NCBI GenBank assembly: GCA_964478225.1
Contig: CAYZHM010000002.1
Location: 186,001-250,000, forward strand
Origin: CAYZHM01 sp964478225
GTDB lineage: Bacteria; Pseudomonadota; Alphaproteobacteria; Micavibrionales; Micavibrionaceae
Length of the DNA stretch: 64,000 nucleotides
Reading direction: 5' to 3'
Below the pieces are notes generated by a model. That model saw nothing but the letters and a program-made list of their open reading frames with translations, was not told where the DNA came from and made no database searches. A program made the position numbers and the translations under genes. Positions 25,399-33,456 of this stretch are shown in pieces. The stretch's first letter is position 1, and each line of letters begins with the position of its first letter.

Positions 25399-26388
25399 AT
25401 GCAGGCGAAAGCAAAAAGAGGATTGGGGCGCGGGCTGAATGCGCTGTTTGAGGATGAAGAGAATGTTTATGAGCCTGGTGCGGATGGTGCGAGCGAGTCG
25501 TCTGGCGGGCATATGCGCCTTACTTTGGGTGTCGAACATTTAACCCCGGGTAAGTCTCAGCCACGTCAGCATTTTGATGAAGCTGCGCTTCAAGAGCTTG
25601 CCGATTCGATCAAGACCCATGGATTGTTGCAGCCTTTGCTCGTGCGGGCGATTGGCGAGGGATCGTATGAGATTATTGCCGGTGAGCGCAGATGGCGCGC
25701 GGCACAGAAGGCACAAATTCATGAAGTGCCGGTCATTGTTTTGGACATTGATGACGAAGAAGCGTTGGAAATTGCGCTTGTTGAGAACTTGCAGCGCGAA
25801 GATTTGAGCCCGATTGAGGAGGCCAAGGGATATCAAAGGCTTATGGATGAGTATGGACATACGCAAGAAAAGCTTGGCGAGATTTTGGGCAAGTCGCGTT
25901 CGCATATTGCAAACATGGTGCGGCTTTTGTCTTTGCCGCAGAGTGTTTTGGGCTATTTGGAGAATGGCGAGATTTCAATCGGTCATGCGCGCGCGATTTT
26001 GCCGACCAGCGAACCTGAATCTTTGGCGAAGCACATCATTAAAGAAGGTTTGACCGTCCGGCAGGCAGAAACACTGGCCATGGAAGAGCAGGGCAAGGTC
26101 AAAAAGCCGCGTTCGCCGTCGCAGACAGTTTATAAAGACGCGAATACGGTAGCGCTTGAAGACGATTTGGCGAACATGCTTGGCATGCGCGTCATCATTA
26201 ACAGCAATGACAAGGGCGCGGGCACAATCAGCGTGCATTACAAGTCGCTTGATCAGCTTGATGAAGTTATTCATCGCCTGACAAAGATTCCGAAGGTTGA
26301 GAAGCTGTCGCATAACCCGTTGCTGCCTGTGGGGCCGGATAATCCTTATTATGGGCCGGAGCAGCCTGCCAAAAGATTGCTCGATTAA
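25399..26388 (+). CDS. parB: Chromosome-partitioning protein ParB
   Basis: A 329-residue CTP-dependent DNA clamp that binds parS. The N-terminal KRGLGRGLNALF segment contacts ParA; the CTPase domain carries PRQHFD, the GERRWRAAQKA arginine patch and the ENLQREDLSPIEEA motif; a helix-turn-helix (TQEKLGEILGKSRSHIANMV) reads parS; the C-terminal part dimerises. AAAAGGAG lies upstream of the ATG. It is followed by a structured repeat element and the convergent holA gene. Confidence 0.96.
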   Translation: MQAKAKRGLGRGLNALFEDEENVYEPGADGASESSGGHMRLTLGVEHLTPGKSQPRQHFDEAALQELADSIKTHGLLQPLLVRAIGEGSYEIIAGERRWRAAQKAQIHEVPVIVLDIDDEEALEIALVENLQREDLSPIEEAKGYQRLMDEYGHTQEKLGEILGKSRSHIANMVRLLSLPQSVLGYLENGEISIGHARAILPTSEPESLAKHIIKEGLTVRQAETLAMEEQGKVKKPRSPSQTVYKDANTVALEDDLANMLGMRVIINSNDKGAGTISVHYKSLDQLDEVIHRLTKIPKVEKLSHNPLLPVGPDNPYYGPEQPAKRLLD

Positions 26389-26398
26389 GGGCATTCTT

Positions 26399-26509
26399 TG
26401 ATAAATGGGCTGCAAATAAACGCTTTTCTGCGCGCCAAATGCTCACGTACTTAATGTACGCTCCGCTTTGGTGCTCGAAAATCATTCATTTTCGCCGCAT
26501 TTCTCTTTG
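26399..26509 (+). repeat. Nested-hairpin intergenic element, copy R1
   Basis: About 110 nt between parB and holA. Outer arms at 26414-26428 and 26477-26491 pair at 12 of 15 positions; a middle stem CCAAA (26435-26439) pairs TTTGG (26467-26471); a central hairpin CGTAC-TTAAT-GTACG lies at 26446-26460. Fixed segments include TTTGATAAATGG and CTGCAAAT at the left, TGCGC after the left arm, CTCGAA before the right arm and TTTTCGCCGCATTTCTCTT at the right. Stems differ in sequence from copies R2-R4 yet keep pairing. A further fragment at 26541-26557 matches the right end of R2. Confidence 0.75.
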
Positions 26510-26579
26510 AATGTAGAGAAAGGCATTTTCAAAAAAGCTGTTCTCGCCGCAAAGCTTGTGTTGGATAATAAGTAAAAGT

Positions 26580-27599
26580 TTATCCCCTCATTGAGCTGAT
26601 GCTGAGGACGGCCTGGGCGCATAGGGTTTCGGCGGGAAAGCCGGTTTTTTTGCAGTCGGCCTCGAGGTCGTTGAGGCGTTCCATGACTTTGAGCAAAGAT
26701 TCACCCCGCCAATTGCTTGCCTGAGCGGCGAAAGATTTTTCCTGTTTGAAGAAAATCGGCGGAGAGAGGGATTTCATGATGGCGGTGATGTTTTCCCCAT
26801 CTTGTATGCGGGCTTTGGCGTTGTGGAGGCGGCGGAAATGGTTTTGCAGAGAGCGCAGGATGACCATAAAAGGAATACCATCGGCGAGGAGTTGGTTGTA
26901 AGCGGCGAGGGCGGTTTCGCGGTTGTTGCCGGCGGCGGCGTAGACGAGATCATCAATCCCCCTTGCGCCCATGTCGCCGCAGGATTCTTGGGCTTCGGTG
27001 AGCGTGATGGGCGAGGAATCTGAGCCTTTGTAAATCACGAGTTTTTCAAGTTCGGCCCTTGCTTTTTGGCGGTTGCCGGCGATGGATTGGCTGAGGAACT
27101 GGACGGCATCTGGGGCGGCCTGAAGGTTATTTTGGCTGAGGAAGTCGCGGATGAATTTGGCAAGATCGCGTTCGTCCTCGACGTAGCAGGGGACGGCGGC
27201 GGCGGTTTTTTCCTTTTCACAGAGTTTGCGCAAGGACGAGCGCGGTGTGAGGTTGCCGGATTCGAGAATGATCAGCGCGTTGTCGTTGGGGTTTTTGAGG
27301 TAGTCGGCGATGAGGGTGGTGAGCGAATCGGCAGCATCCTCGACGCGGATCAGACGTTTGCCGCCCATCATCGACATGGCATTGGCTTCGTCGTTCAGGC
27401 GGGCGGGGTCATGGCCAAGGATGTCAGAAGAAAGCACGGCGACGTTAAAAGGATCGGAAAGGTCGGAGACTACGGTTTTGGCCATGGTGGCGGCACGTTC
27501 GCGCATGAGGCCATCGTCGGGGCCGTAAACTAGAATGACGCGAATCTCCGGATTGGGAGTTTTAACGAATGATTCGATATCACGGTACGCAAGCTTCAT
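26580..27599 (-). CDS. holA: DNA polymerase III delta subunit
   Basis: HolA is the clamp-loader subunit that opens the beta clamp. The 339-residue protein begins MKLAYRDIESFVKTPNPEIR and has the ILVYGPDDGLMRERA block that replaces a Walker A motif, the AANAMSMMGGKRLIRVEDA-like segment and a C-terminal collar domain ending CAQAVLSISSMRG. The ATG at 27599 is preferred to a TTG two codons upstream. It is convergent with parB across the R1 element. Confidence 0.9.
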   Translation of the reverse strand: MKLAYRDIESFVKTPNPEIRVILVYGPDDGLMRERAATMAKTVVSDLSDPFNVAVLSSDILGHDPARLNDEANAMSMMGGKRLIRVEDAADSLTTLIADYLKNPNDNALIILESGNLTPRSSLRKLCEKEKTAAAVPCYVEDERDLAKFIRDFLSQNNLQAAPDAVQFLSQSIAGNRQKARAELEKLVIYKGSDSSPITLTEAQESCGDMGARGIDDLVYAAAGNNRETALAAYNQLLADGIPFMVILRSLQNHFRRLHNAKARIQDGENITAIMKSLSPPIFFKQEKSFAAQASNWRGESLLKVMERLNDLEADCKKTGFPAETLCAQAVLSISSMRG

Positions 27600-27637
27600 G
27601 AGCAAAGCTTAAAGAAGGAAAAGCAAAGAGGGAAGAG

Positions 27638-28240
27638 TTATGATTTTTTGTATTGCCGATAGAAGTGCAGCAATATGGGAACCAGGATGACCATGAAGGC
27701 GATGCCGCCGATGGGGATGAGGGTCAGTTTTTTGAGGTCGTGGATTGGAATGATGCTGCCGAGAAAATAACCAAGCAGGGGTAAAATGACGCCCCATAGA
27801 AAGGCGCTGGTGACGTTGTAGAACATGAATGTTTTGTAATTCATGTTGGTCACGCCGGCGAGGAAACAGACGCAGGCGCGTAGCGGTAGAAAGCGCGCAA
27901 GAAAAACGGAGATGTTGCCGTATTTGTTATAGAACTCACGGGTTTTTTCAATGTGTTCTGGTTTGATAAAGCGTGATTTTCCGTTTGCGAGGAATTTTGA
28001 GTTTGTGTGGTGGCCGAACCAGTAGCCCAGCATGTAACCAAAGACGGCGGTGACGAAGCCGCCGACCATGAGGAATTCAATGTTGAGGTAGCTTTGAGAG
28101 GCGAGGAAGCCTGCGGTTAGGAGCAATGTATCGCCGGGTACGAAGAACAGGATGGGGATGCTGTTTTCGAGAATAATGGCGGAGAAGATTCCGATATAGC
28201 CGAGGGATTTTATGATGGGAATGAGATCAAAGCCGAACAT
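27638..28240 (-). CDS. DedA-family membrane protein
   Basis: A 200-residue integral membrane protein with the DedA/SNARE-associated pattern: N-terminal helix, ENSIPILFFVPGDTLLLTAGF re-entrant segment, GYWFGHHTNSKFL, the RFLPLRACVCFLAGVTNM amphipathic motif with conserved arginines, and a final helix pair. DedA proteins act in membrane lipid homeostasis, some as undecaprenyl-phosphate or phospholipid translocases. It lies 3 nt after the TerC gene on the same strand. Confidence 0.88.
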   Translation of the reverse strand: MFGFDLIPIIKSLGYIGIFSAIILENSIPILFFVPGDTLLLTAGFLASQSYLNIEFLMVGGFVTAVFGYMLGYWFGHHTNSKFLANGKSRFIKPEHIEKTREFYNKYGNISVFLARFLPLRACVCFLAGVTNMNYKTFMFYNVTSAFLWGVILPLLGYFLGSIIPIHDLKKLTLIPIGGIAFMVILVPILLHFYRQYKKS

Positions 28241-28243
28241 GTG

Positions 28244-29212
28244 TTATCCCTCTGTTTTCTTTTGACTGGTTTTCCACAGCGATGCGCCGATGCCTGCGAC
28301 CAGAATGGCGATCGTGATTATCAGCGAAAGCGTTGGCGGGAATTTTGCGATGCCGAGCATGTCTGTGACAAATATTTTTGAGCCGATGAAAATCAGCACA
28401 ATCGAAAGTGCGTATTTGAGGTAGATGAAGCGGTTGATCATCGCCGCCAGTGCGAAATAAAGCGCGCGTAATCCCAAAATGGCGAAGATGTTGCTTGTGT
28501 AAACGATATAGGGGTCGGTGGTAATCGCGAAAATGGCGGGAATTGAATCCACAGCAAAGACGACGTCGGCGATTTCGATCATGACCAAGGTGACGAAGAG
28601 AGGCGTGATAGCAAATTGCGGAGATTTGACAAAGAAATCGTGACCGTGAAGGGTTTTTGTGATGCGGAAACGCCGCTGCATAAATTTTAAAACCACGTTA
28701 TCGCCGATATCCGGCTCGTCGTCTGCCGCAAGGAGCATTTTTATGCCAGTAAAGACGAGGAAGGCGGCAAAGATATAGAGCACCCATTCGAATTCATGCA
28801 CAAGCGCCGCGCCGAAGCCGATCATGATGCCGCGCAGGACGATGACGCCCAAAATGCCCCAGAACAGGACGCGGTGTTGGTAAAGCCGCGGGATTGCGAA
28901 ATAGGAGAAGATCATGGCGATCACGAAAATATTGTCCATGGCCAAAGTTTTTTCGACAACAAAGCCGGTTAAATATTCGATGGCTTTTTGATCGCCCAAT
29001 GTCCACCAGACCCAGCCGCCGAACAAGAGGCCGATGCTGATGTAGAAAGCAGACATAAGAAAGCTTTCGCGGATTTCGATCTCGTGGTCTTTGCGATGAA
29101 AGAGGCCAAGATCAAGGACAAGAAGGAAAAGAACAAGACCCAAGAAAGACGCCCACATCCACAGCGGCTTGTCCAAAAATTCGCCCGAAAGCGCCAAAGA
29201 AAGTTCGTTCAT
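28244..29212 (-). CDS. TerC-family integral membrane protein
   Basis: A 322-residue membrane protein of the TerC/Alx family, with eight or nine helices and the characteristic acidic residues in membrane segments (LDLGLFHRKDHEIEIRES, EKTLAMDNIFVIAMIFSYF, IADVVFAVDSIPAIFAITTD). Members export manganese, notably during secretion, or confer tellurite resistance. TerC genes often carry a manganese riboswitch; the leader here contains two hairpins but I could not match that motif. It is translated just before the DedA gene. Confidence 0.9.
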   Translation of the reverse strand: MNELSLALSGEFLDKPLWMWASFLGLVLFLLVLDLGLFHRKDHEIEIRESFLMSAFYISIGLLFGGWVWWTLGDQKAIEYLTGFVVEKTLAMDNIFVIAMIFSYFAIPRLYQHRVLFWGILGVIVLRGIMIGFGAALVHEFEWVLYIFAAFLVFTGIKMLLAADDEPDIGDNVVLKFMQRRFRITKTLHGHDFFVKSPQFAITPLFVTLVMIEIADVVFAVDSIPAIFAITTDPYIVYTSNIFAILGLRALYFALAAMINRFIYLKYALSIVLIFIGSKIFVTDMLGIAKFPPTLSLIITIAILVAGIGASLWKTSQKKTEG

Positions 29213-29362
29213 GAAATCCCCAGTAGGTTGGCGTCTTTGGCCTGTCTATTCAGGAGGACGATACCGACATCGTATCTGTGGGGGTCAGATACCAGCGGGG
29301 CCCGGTATGAGGGTGATTATATAATTGGGAGAAAGAAATGAGAAGTGGGAAAAGAGAAAAGG
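29213..29362 (-). promoter_or_regulatory. TerC leader with two hairpins
   Basis: Reading the minus strand into TerC, the segment contains GTATCTG-7 nt-CAGATAC followed by GATAC-7 nt-GTATC, two adjacent or mutually exclusive hairpins. This is typical of a regulated leader. The yybP-ykoY manganese riboswitch consensus (GGGGAGUAG and its partner loop) was not found, so the ligand and mechanism are open. Confidence 0.35.
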
Positions 29363-29363
29363 G

Positions 29364-29380
29364 AGACTTGTCTCTTTTTA
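29364..29380. terminator. Bidirectional intrinsic terminator
   Basis: GAGAC-TT-GTCTC forms a 5-bp stem with a T-run on the plus strand (TTTTTAT) and a T-rich tract (CCTTTTCTCTTTT) on the minus strand. It lies about 65 nt past the stop of the minus-strand AAA gene, before the TerC promoter region. Confidence 0.5.
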
Positions 29381-29382
29381 TA

Positions 29383-29399
29383 TTTTACATAATGTAAAA
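29383..29399. promoter_or_regulatory. Perfect 17-bp palindrome, second copy of the parA-parB spacer element
   Basis: TTTTACATAATGTAAAA is an 8+1+8 palindrome. It lies in the spacer between the AAA gene and TerC. A copy with one change sits at 25231-25247. The symmetry suggests a dimeric repressor site, but I cannot name the regulator. Confidence 0.45.
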
Positions 29400-29442
29400 C
29401 AGAGGGGTGCGAGGGTTAGGAGTTGAAGAGGTAAGAGTATTA

Positions 29443-31644
29443 TTAGGGTGTAAATCCGAATTTACTTTGATCGACAGCTTCGCGAATTTTTCCTATGGAA
29501 CGCAGGGCTTCGAGAGTTTTCTTTTTGTTGCCGACAGAGCTACAAGCTGAGAGTCTTCTGAAGACGGTCTGAATGTCTTCGATAGTCAAGTCTTCGGTTT
29601 CCTGTGTGTCGGCGGGCTTCAATTCTACGCCGAGAATATGCTTTGATGCTGCGAGAAGTTGCAGGGTATTGAGATTGCCGGTGCGTATGGCGAAAGAAAA
29701 GTCTCTTGCGAAATTACTAGGCAAGCGTTTTCCATCTGCGGCTAGTGTGCCGATTAAAAAGGTTGGATAGGGGTGATTTCTGATGCGATCAATTAATGGG
29801 TGTCCGTACGAAAAATCAAAAAACTTTTGTAATCCATCAAGAACAAGAATTTGTTGGTCCAGCGCCGCGCATTCGAGATCTCTGGCATGCACAAGAGAAG
29901 GAAGTCTTATTGATCCTTCCTCATCAAAGGAAACGATTTTTGTTTCTTTACCGAACGCAGTTGATAAGAATTTTGCAATTGTTTTGCGTCCAGTACCAGG
30001 CGCGCCGACGATTAGAATATCCGTGTTGGCGCATGCTCTTGTGCTGTCTGCAGAGGCTTCGGCGAAATTTTTATGAAGGACGGCTATATCTTCGGATGCG
30101 CTAATTAGGTTCACATCAAAATTAGCGGGGAGCTTATTGTCGTTGTAAGGAAGTGGTAGAAAGCCGTTATTGACAGCGATCATGGCTCTTCTAAGTTCTG
30201 TTTCGAGAGCTTCGAGAATTTGTCCATTGTTTCTATCGGCCAAATCCTCAGAAACACCTTTGATGCACGTATCAATCACGGCGATTGTTAGGGCTTCGGA
30301 ATGTTTTGCCAGTCTATCCAGTGCTTCATCGTCTAACGTTATTTTGAGACGGGTTTCCAGTTTCTTTGCCACAGCTTTTTTTCGGGCCGCAAAGGGCATG
30401 TAGTTGACATGATAAATTGGCATGATACGGCGGATCGTTGCAGGATCAAATAAGTCGGTGCGGTTAGAGATAAAAACGACAGGTGCCCCTAGTGTTTCGA
30501 GGAAGTCGTTTGTGAAGGCCTTGCTGCCTACTTCTTTTGTTTCTTTTCTGTTGAGATCACGAAGGATGTCTTCGGCTTCATCAAAAACAAGTACGGCTCT
30601 GATTTTTGTGCGATCAAGAATATAGGCTGAGCGCATTAAAGCATTGAAGCGATCTTCACGGGTTGGCTCTTCTCTGGAAAAACCATTATCTCCCGATTTT
30701 CTTGCGGTCCCAGTGAAGATCATGGGCACGCCCATTTTTTTCCCAAGTGTGATCATGCGTTCGGTTTTGCCTGTGCCTGGGGGCCCTGCCAGGGTCATGT
30801 TTCTTAGAGAAAGTGTACTGTTTTCCAGATAGGTATCTAATTTTCGCTCCATATCATCGAATTCGCTGCCCGGATAATCGAAGTCCTCGGGTTCGAGTTC
30901 GCTTTCTTTACGTTCGCCGAGGAGTGTGTAAATAAGATCTTCTGTTGATCTAAATTTTTGCTGTAGAATTTTTGCAAAATAATAATCGACTGTATGTGGG
31001 GATTTTGGGCTGTCTGCTTTTATCAAAAAACGCATTCCCATTAATACGTTGTCTGCGGCCAATTCCTCTTCAACTTCTTTGGCGTCTAAATCCAGAAGAT
31101 AAGCGACAGCCTTGGTATATTCGCCGTGATCCATCAATGGTGGGAAGAGAGTTTCAAGGGGCACAGAAAAACGACCGATCGGCATGCATGCAAAAAACAT
31201 GAAAAGCTGTTTTCTAATATCCGAAAACTGAACAGCGTTGGATAAAAACTCAGCATTTTTTTCCGTATCTGTTTTGTAAAAGTCTTTTTGTTTATCGAGC
31301 TCTTTTAGCCGCTCTTGAAGAGCCAAGCCAATAATTTCTATTTTTTTCTCGACGATTTCTATGTCGACGGCTTTGAAGGGGTCGTAACCCTTTTCAGCTA
31401 ATGCCTGCATTTGCTTTTCCGCGCCTGTGTGTGCTTTCCAGCCCTCTTTGAAATTTAATCCCAGGGTTTTGGCTTTGCCGTGAAGATCGAGAGCAAATTT
31501 GAAAAACGGGTAGCTGATGCCATCTTCATAATAGTCGAAGATGCGTTTTGCCATTCTCAAGTACAGGGCTTCGAGATTTTTGGCAGGGCGGGCCATTGGG
31601 ACTTCTTCGAAGTCGATATTGCTACTCAGTGGGTTATCAGACAT
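29443..31644 (-). CDS. Tandem AAA+ ATPase, second module degenerate
   Basis: A 733-residue cytoplasmic protein. Residues 1-270 are a helical N-terminal region without recognised domain. The first AAA+ module has Walker A GPPGTGKT (287-294), Walker B VLVFDEAED (351-359), a sensor-1 Asn in FISNRTD (394) and arginines at 405-406 (PATIRRI). The second has an altered Walker A GAPGTGRKT (547-555) and a Walker B-like VLDGLQK (601-607) without the catalytic Glu, so it probably does not hydrolyse ATP. Similar active/inactive pairs occur in remodelling ATPases. It lies 45 nt after the GCS2-like gene. The substrate is unknown. Confidence 0.82.
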   Translation of the reverse strand: MSDNPLSSNIDFEEVPMARPAKNLEALYLRMAKRIFDYYEDGISYPFFKFALDLHGKAKTLGLNFKEGWKAHTGAEKQMQALAEKGYDPFKAVDIEIVEKKIEIIGLALQERLKELDKQKDFYKTDTEKNAEFLSNAVQFSDIRKQLFMFFACMPIGRFSVPLETLFPPLMDHGEYTKAVAYLLDLDAKEVEEELAADNVLMGMRFLIKADSPKSPHTVDYYFAKILQQKFRSTEDLIYTLLGERKESELEPEDFDYPGSEFDDMERKLDTYLENSTLSLRNMTLAGPPGTGKTERMITLGKKMGVPMIFTGTARKSGDNGFSREEPTREDRFNALMRSAYILDRTKIRAVLVFDEAEDILRDLNRKETKEVGSKAFTNDFLETLGAPVVFISNRTDLFDPATIRRIMPIYHVNYMPFAARKKAVAKKLETRLKITLDDEALDRLAKHSEALTIAVIDTCIKGVSEDLADRNNGQILEALETELRRAMIAVNNGFLPLPYNDNKLPANFDVNLISASEDIAVLHKNFAEASADSTRACANTDILIVGAPGTGRKTIAKFLSTAFGKETKIVSFDEEGSIRLPSLVHARDLECAALDQQILVLDGLQKFFDFSYGHPLIDRIRNHPYPTFLIGTLAADGKRLPSNFARDFSFAIRTGNLNTLQLLAASKHILGVELKPADTQETEDLTIEDIQTVFRRLSACSSVGNKKKTLEALRSIGKIREAVDQSKFGFTP

Positions 31645-31689
31645 AATAAACAGGGACTAAATACATAATCCTGTTGTATGTCAATCTTT

Positions 31690-33117
31690 TTAAGCGGCGG
31701 ATTTGAGTTTATTTGCGTGGAGCATATGGGCGCAGGTATTGGGGTTGGTGAAGATTGCGGGGTCGTAGGACTGGAGATAGGACTTGGCGTCTTCGAGGGT
31801 GTGATAGAGTGCGCGGTTGACTTTGGCGTCTGTCCAGCCGGTTTCGCAGATGTGTAGCGCGGGGGCGAGCGGCGCGTTGTAAACTTTGCAGGTGTAGCTT
31901 TCGTCGAGGATTTTGCCAAATTCCTTGGCGAAGTCGGCCATCAATCCATCGCCGTATGAGATATCGAAGAATTTACCGTTGTGGTTTTGTGCGTTGTCGT
32001 AAGCTTGATGCAGTTTATTAATGCAGGTTTGTGCGTTCTTGGTGCACAGGCCATAGGATCTTAAAAGCGCGTCGGTTTTGGCAGCGAAATCATCATCGAA
32101 GGCGAGGCCGGCGACGATGAGCAGAGCGGTTTGGGCTTGGTGCAGGCCGACGCCGAACATGCGGGCCTCGTAGCGGTGGTGAGTGACGTTACCATCAAGA
32201 TCGCGGATTGAGGCGATTTTAACATCAGGCCAGAGGATGGATTGGGCGAGGTAATAATTGGCGGTGGTGTTCAGGCCTCGTTCACGCAAGTCTTTATCGA
32301 ATGTCCACCATGTGCCCGAGGGCAGGCGTTGCAGCTCTCCGGCCTCATCGTAATAAACGTACATCGGATTGGTCATGACGTGGTTGATGTGTTCATGGAT
32401 GTATTCTTCGCCATTGGCGGCGCTGAAGATATAGGGCGGGAAACGGCCTTTGTTTCCCAGCGAGGCGCGGTGGGACATGCCGTGGTGGTTTGCAAAGGGT
32501 TTGGCTTCGTTGAAGCCGGATGTGTTGTCAGTGAGCAGGAAAAGGAATGGTGCGAGAAGATAGAGGCGCCGGACATTGGCCAACATATGGTCATAGTTTT
32601 TATAGCTGATCGAGACTTGCGTTGATTTCGCGGACACGAAGTAAGCCGCGATGTCTTTCATGTCACCCCGCGGTGGATTAAAGAAGGCCTGATAGCGTTC
32701 GACATCGACGATGGAGCCAAGGAGGTCTTTGGAGGTTACGTGCGGAAGGTCTTGAAATGAGGAGCGCTTGAGGCCGAGGGCGGCGGCTTTGCGGGTCAGG
32801 AATTGTAATTTATTCTGGATATCGTCGAAGACGGTTGTGAGGTCTTCAAATTTTGCGGGGAAGGAATTGGCCTCGCAAAGGTCGCTGGCCGGTTCGTTGT
32901 TGAAGGAGCCGGGACCGTATGCTTCGAGCGCTTTGTCCATGACGGTTTTGTTTTGGGCGGGCGTCATAATGGGGAGGCCGGGTTTTTCAGGATCAAAGAA
33001 ACAAATCTCGACCTCAACGCCGGTCATGGCGTCATTGCCTGCGCAGCAATAAGCGTCGATGACGTCTTCTGTTTTGTCTATGAGGCGGGTGTCGGCCGCG
33101 TTGATTTTTTGTGACAA
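31690..33117 (-). CDS. Glutamate-cysteine-ligase-like carboxylate-amine ligase
   Basis: A 475-residue protein resembling the GCS2/glutamate-cysteine ligase fold. GVEVEICFFD (about 33-42) corresponds to the first metal-binding Glu strand of the family; NNEPASDLCEAN and STQVSISYKNY fit later strands, and HHGMSHRASLGNKGRFPPYIF with NGEEYIHEHINHVM would line the substrate site. It may make gamma-glutamylcysteine or join another amine to glutamate. The reading frame starts at TTG 33117, only a few bases after a strong hairpin; a GGGGG run lies 8 nt upstream. It is followed by the tandem AAA gene. Confidence 0.65.
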   Translation of the reverse strand: MSQKINAADTRLIDKTEDVIDAYCCAGNDAMTGVEVEICFFDPEKPGLPIMTPAQNKTVMDKALEAYGPGSFNNEPASDLCEANSFPAKFEDLTTVFDDIQNKLQFLTRKAAALGLKRSSFQDLPHVTSKDLLGSIVDVERYQAFFNPPRGDMKDIAAYFVSAKSTQVSISYKNYDHMLANVRRLYLLAPFLFLLTDNTSGFNEAKPFANHHGMSHRASLGNKGRFPPYIFSAANGEEYIHEHINHVMTNPMYVYYDEAGELQRLPSGTWWTFDKDLRERGLNTTANYYLAQSILWPDVKIASIRDLDGNVTHHRYEARMFGVGLHQAQTALLIVAGLAFDDDFAAKTDALLRSYGLCTKNAQTCINKLHQAYDNAQNHNGKFFDISYGDGLMADFAKEFGKILDESYTCKVYNAPLAPALHICETGWTDAKVNRALYHTLEDAKSYLQSYDPAIFTNPNTCAHMLHANKLKSAA

Positions 33118-33120
33118 AGA

Positions 33121-33163
33121 AAAACCCCCATTGAAGTTATTTGCTTCAATATGGGGGTTTTGT
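33121..33163 (-). terminator. Strong intrinsic terminator between the 78-residue gene and the ligase gene
   Basis: AAAACCCCCAT(A)TTGAAG pairs with CTTCAATGGGGGTTTT around a 7-nt loop, followed by TTTTTC on the minus strand. This is a textbook terminator, symmetrical enough to work both ways. On the minus strand it ends directly before the ligase start codon, so it could be a true operon boundary or an attenuator. Confidence 0.85.
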
Positions 33164-33190
33164 TCCCTGTTTTCAACTCGCGTTGATTTT

Positions 33191-33427
33191 TTATGATTGT
33201 TCCAGTTCCAGTGGTGTCGCTCCCAGAGCTATCAAAGCATTGCGCATTTCTTGCAAAACCATGCCAGGGCTTCTTTCGCGGGATACAAATGTTTCCACGG
33301 CTCTTTCGCTTTGTTCTGGAGCTGTAAAAATAACTACGCTTGCATGGGGCGTGGGGCGTTCCTCAGCTATAATTGTCTTTGGAATATTAAGACCCACTTT
33401 ATTTGCGAAGTATTGTGATATTGCCAT
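33191..33427 (-). CDS. 78-residue hypothetical protein
   Basis: A small protein beginning MAISQYFANKVGLNIPKTII, mixed alpha/beta, with a central ASVVIFTAP strand and a helical C-terminus. No signal, Gly-Gly leader site or cysteine is present, so there is no sign that it is a modified peptide precursor. AAGGAG lies 7 nt before the ATG, a strong ribosome-binding site. It sits 29 nt after the methyltransferase and before a strong terminator, so its mRNA may be abundant. Function unknown. Confidence 0.72.
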   Translation of the reverse strand: MAISQYFANKVGLNIPKTIIAEERPTPHASVVIFTAPEQSERAVETFVSRERSPGMVLQEMRNALIALGATPLELEQS

Positions 33428-33456
33428 TTTTTTCTCCTTTTTTTAAATGAAAATTG

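Noticed and set aside
29213..29362. Manganese (yybP-ykoY) riboswitch upstream of TerC
   Set aside because: Expected for the family, but I could not find the conserved loop sequences on the minus strand; kept only as a hairpin-containing leader.
33191..33427. The 78-residue protein as a RiPP precursor
   Set aside because: It lacks a Gly-Gly or other leader-cleavage site, cysteines and a repetitive core; its neighbours alone do not make the case.
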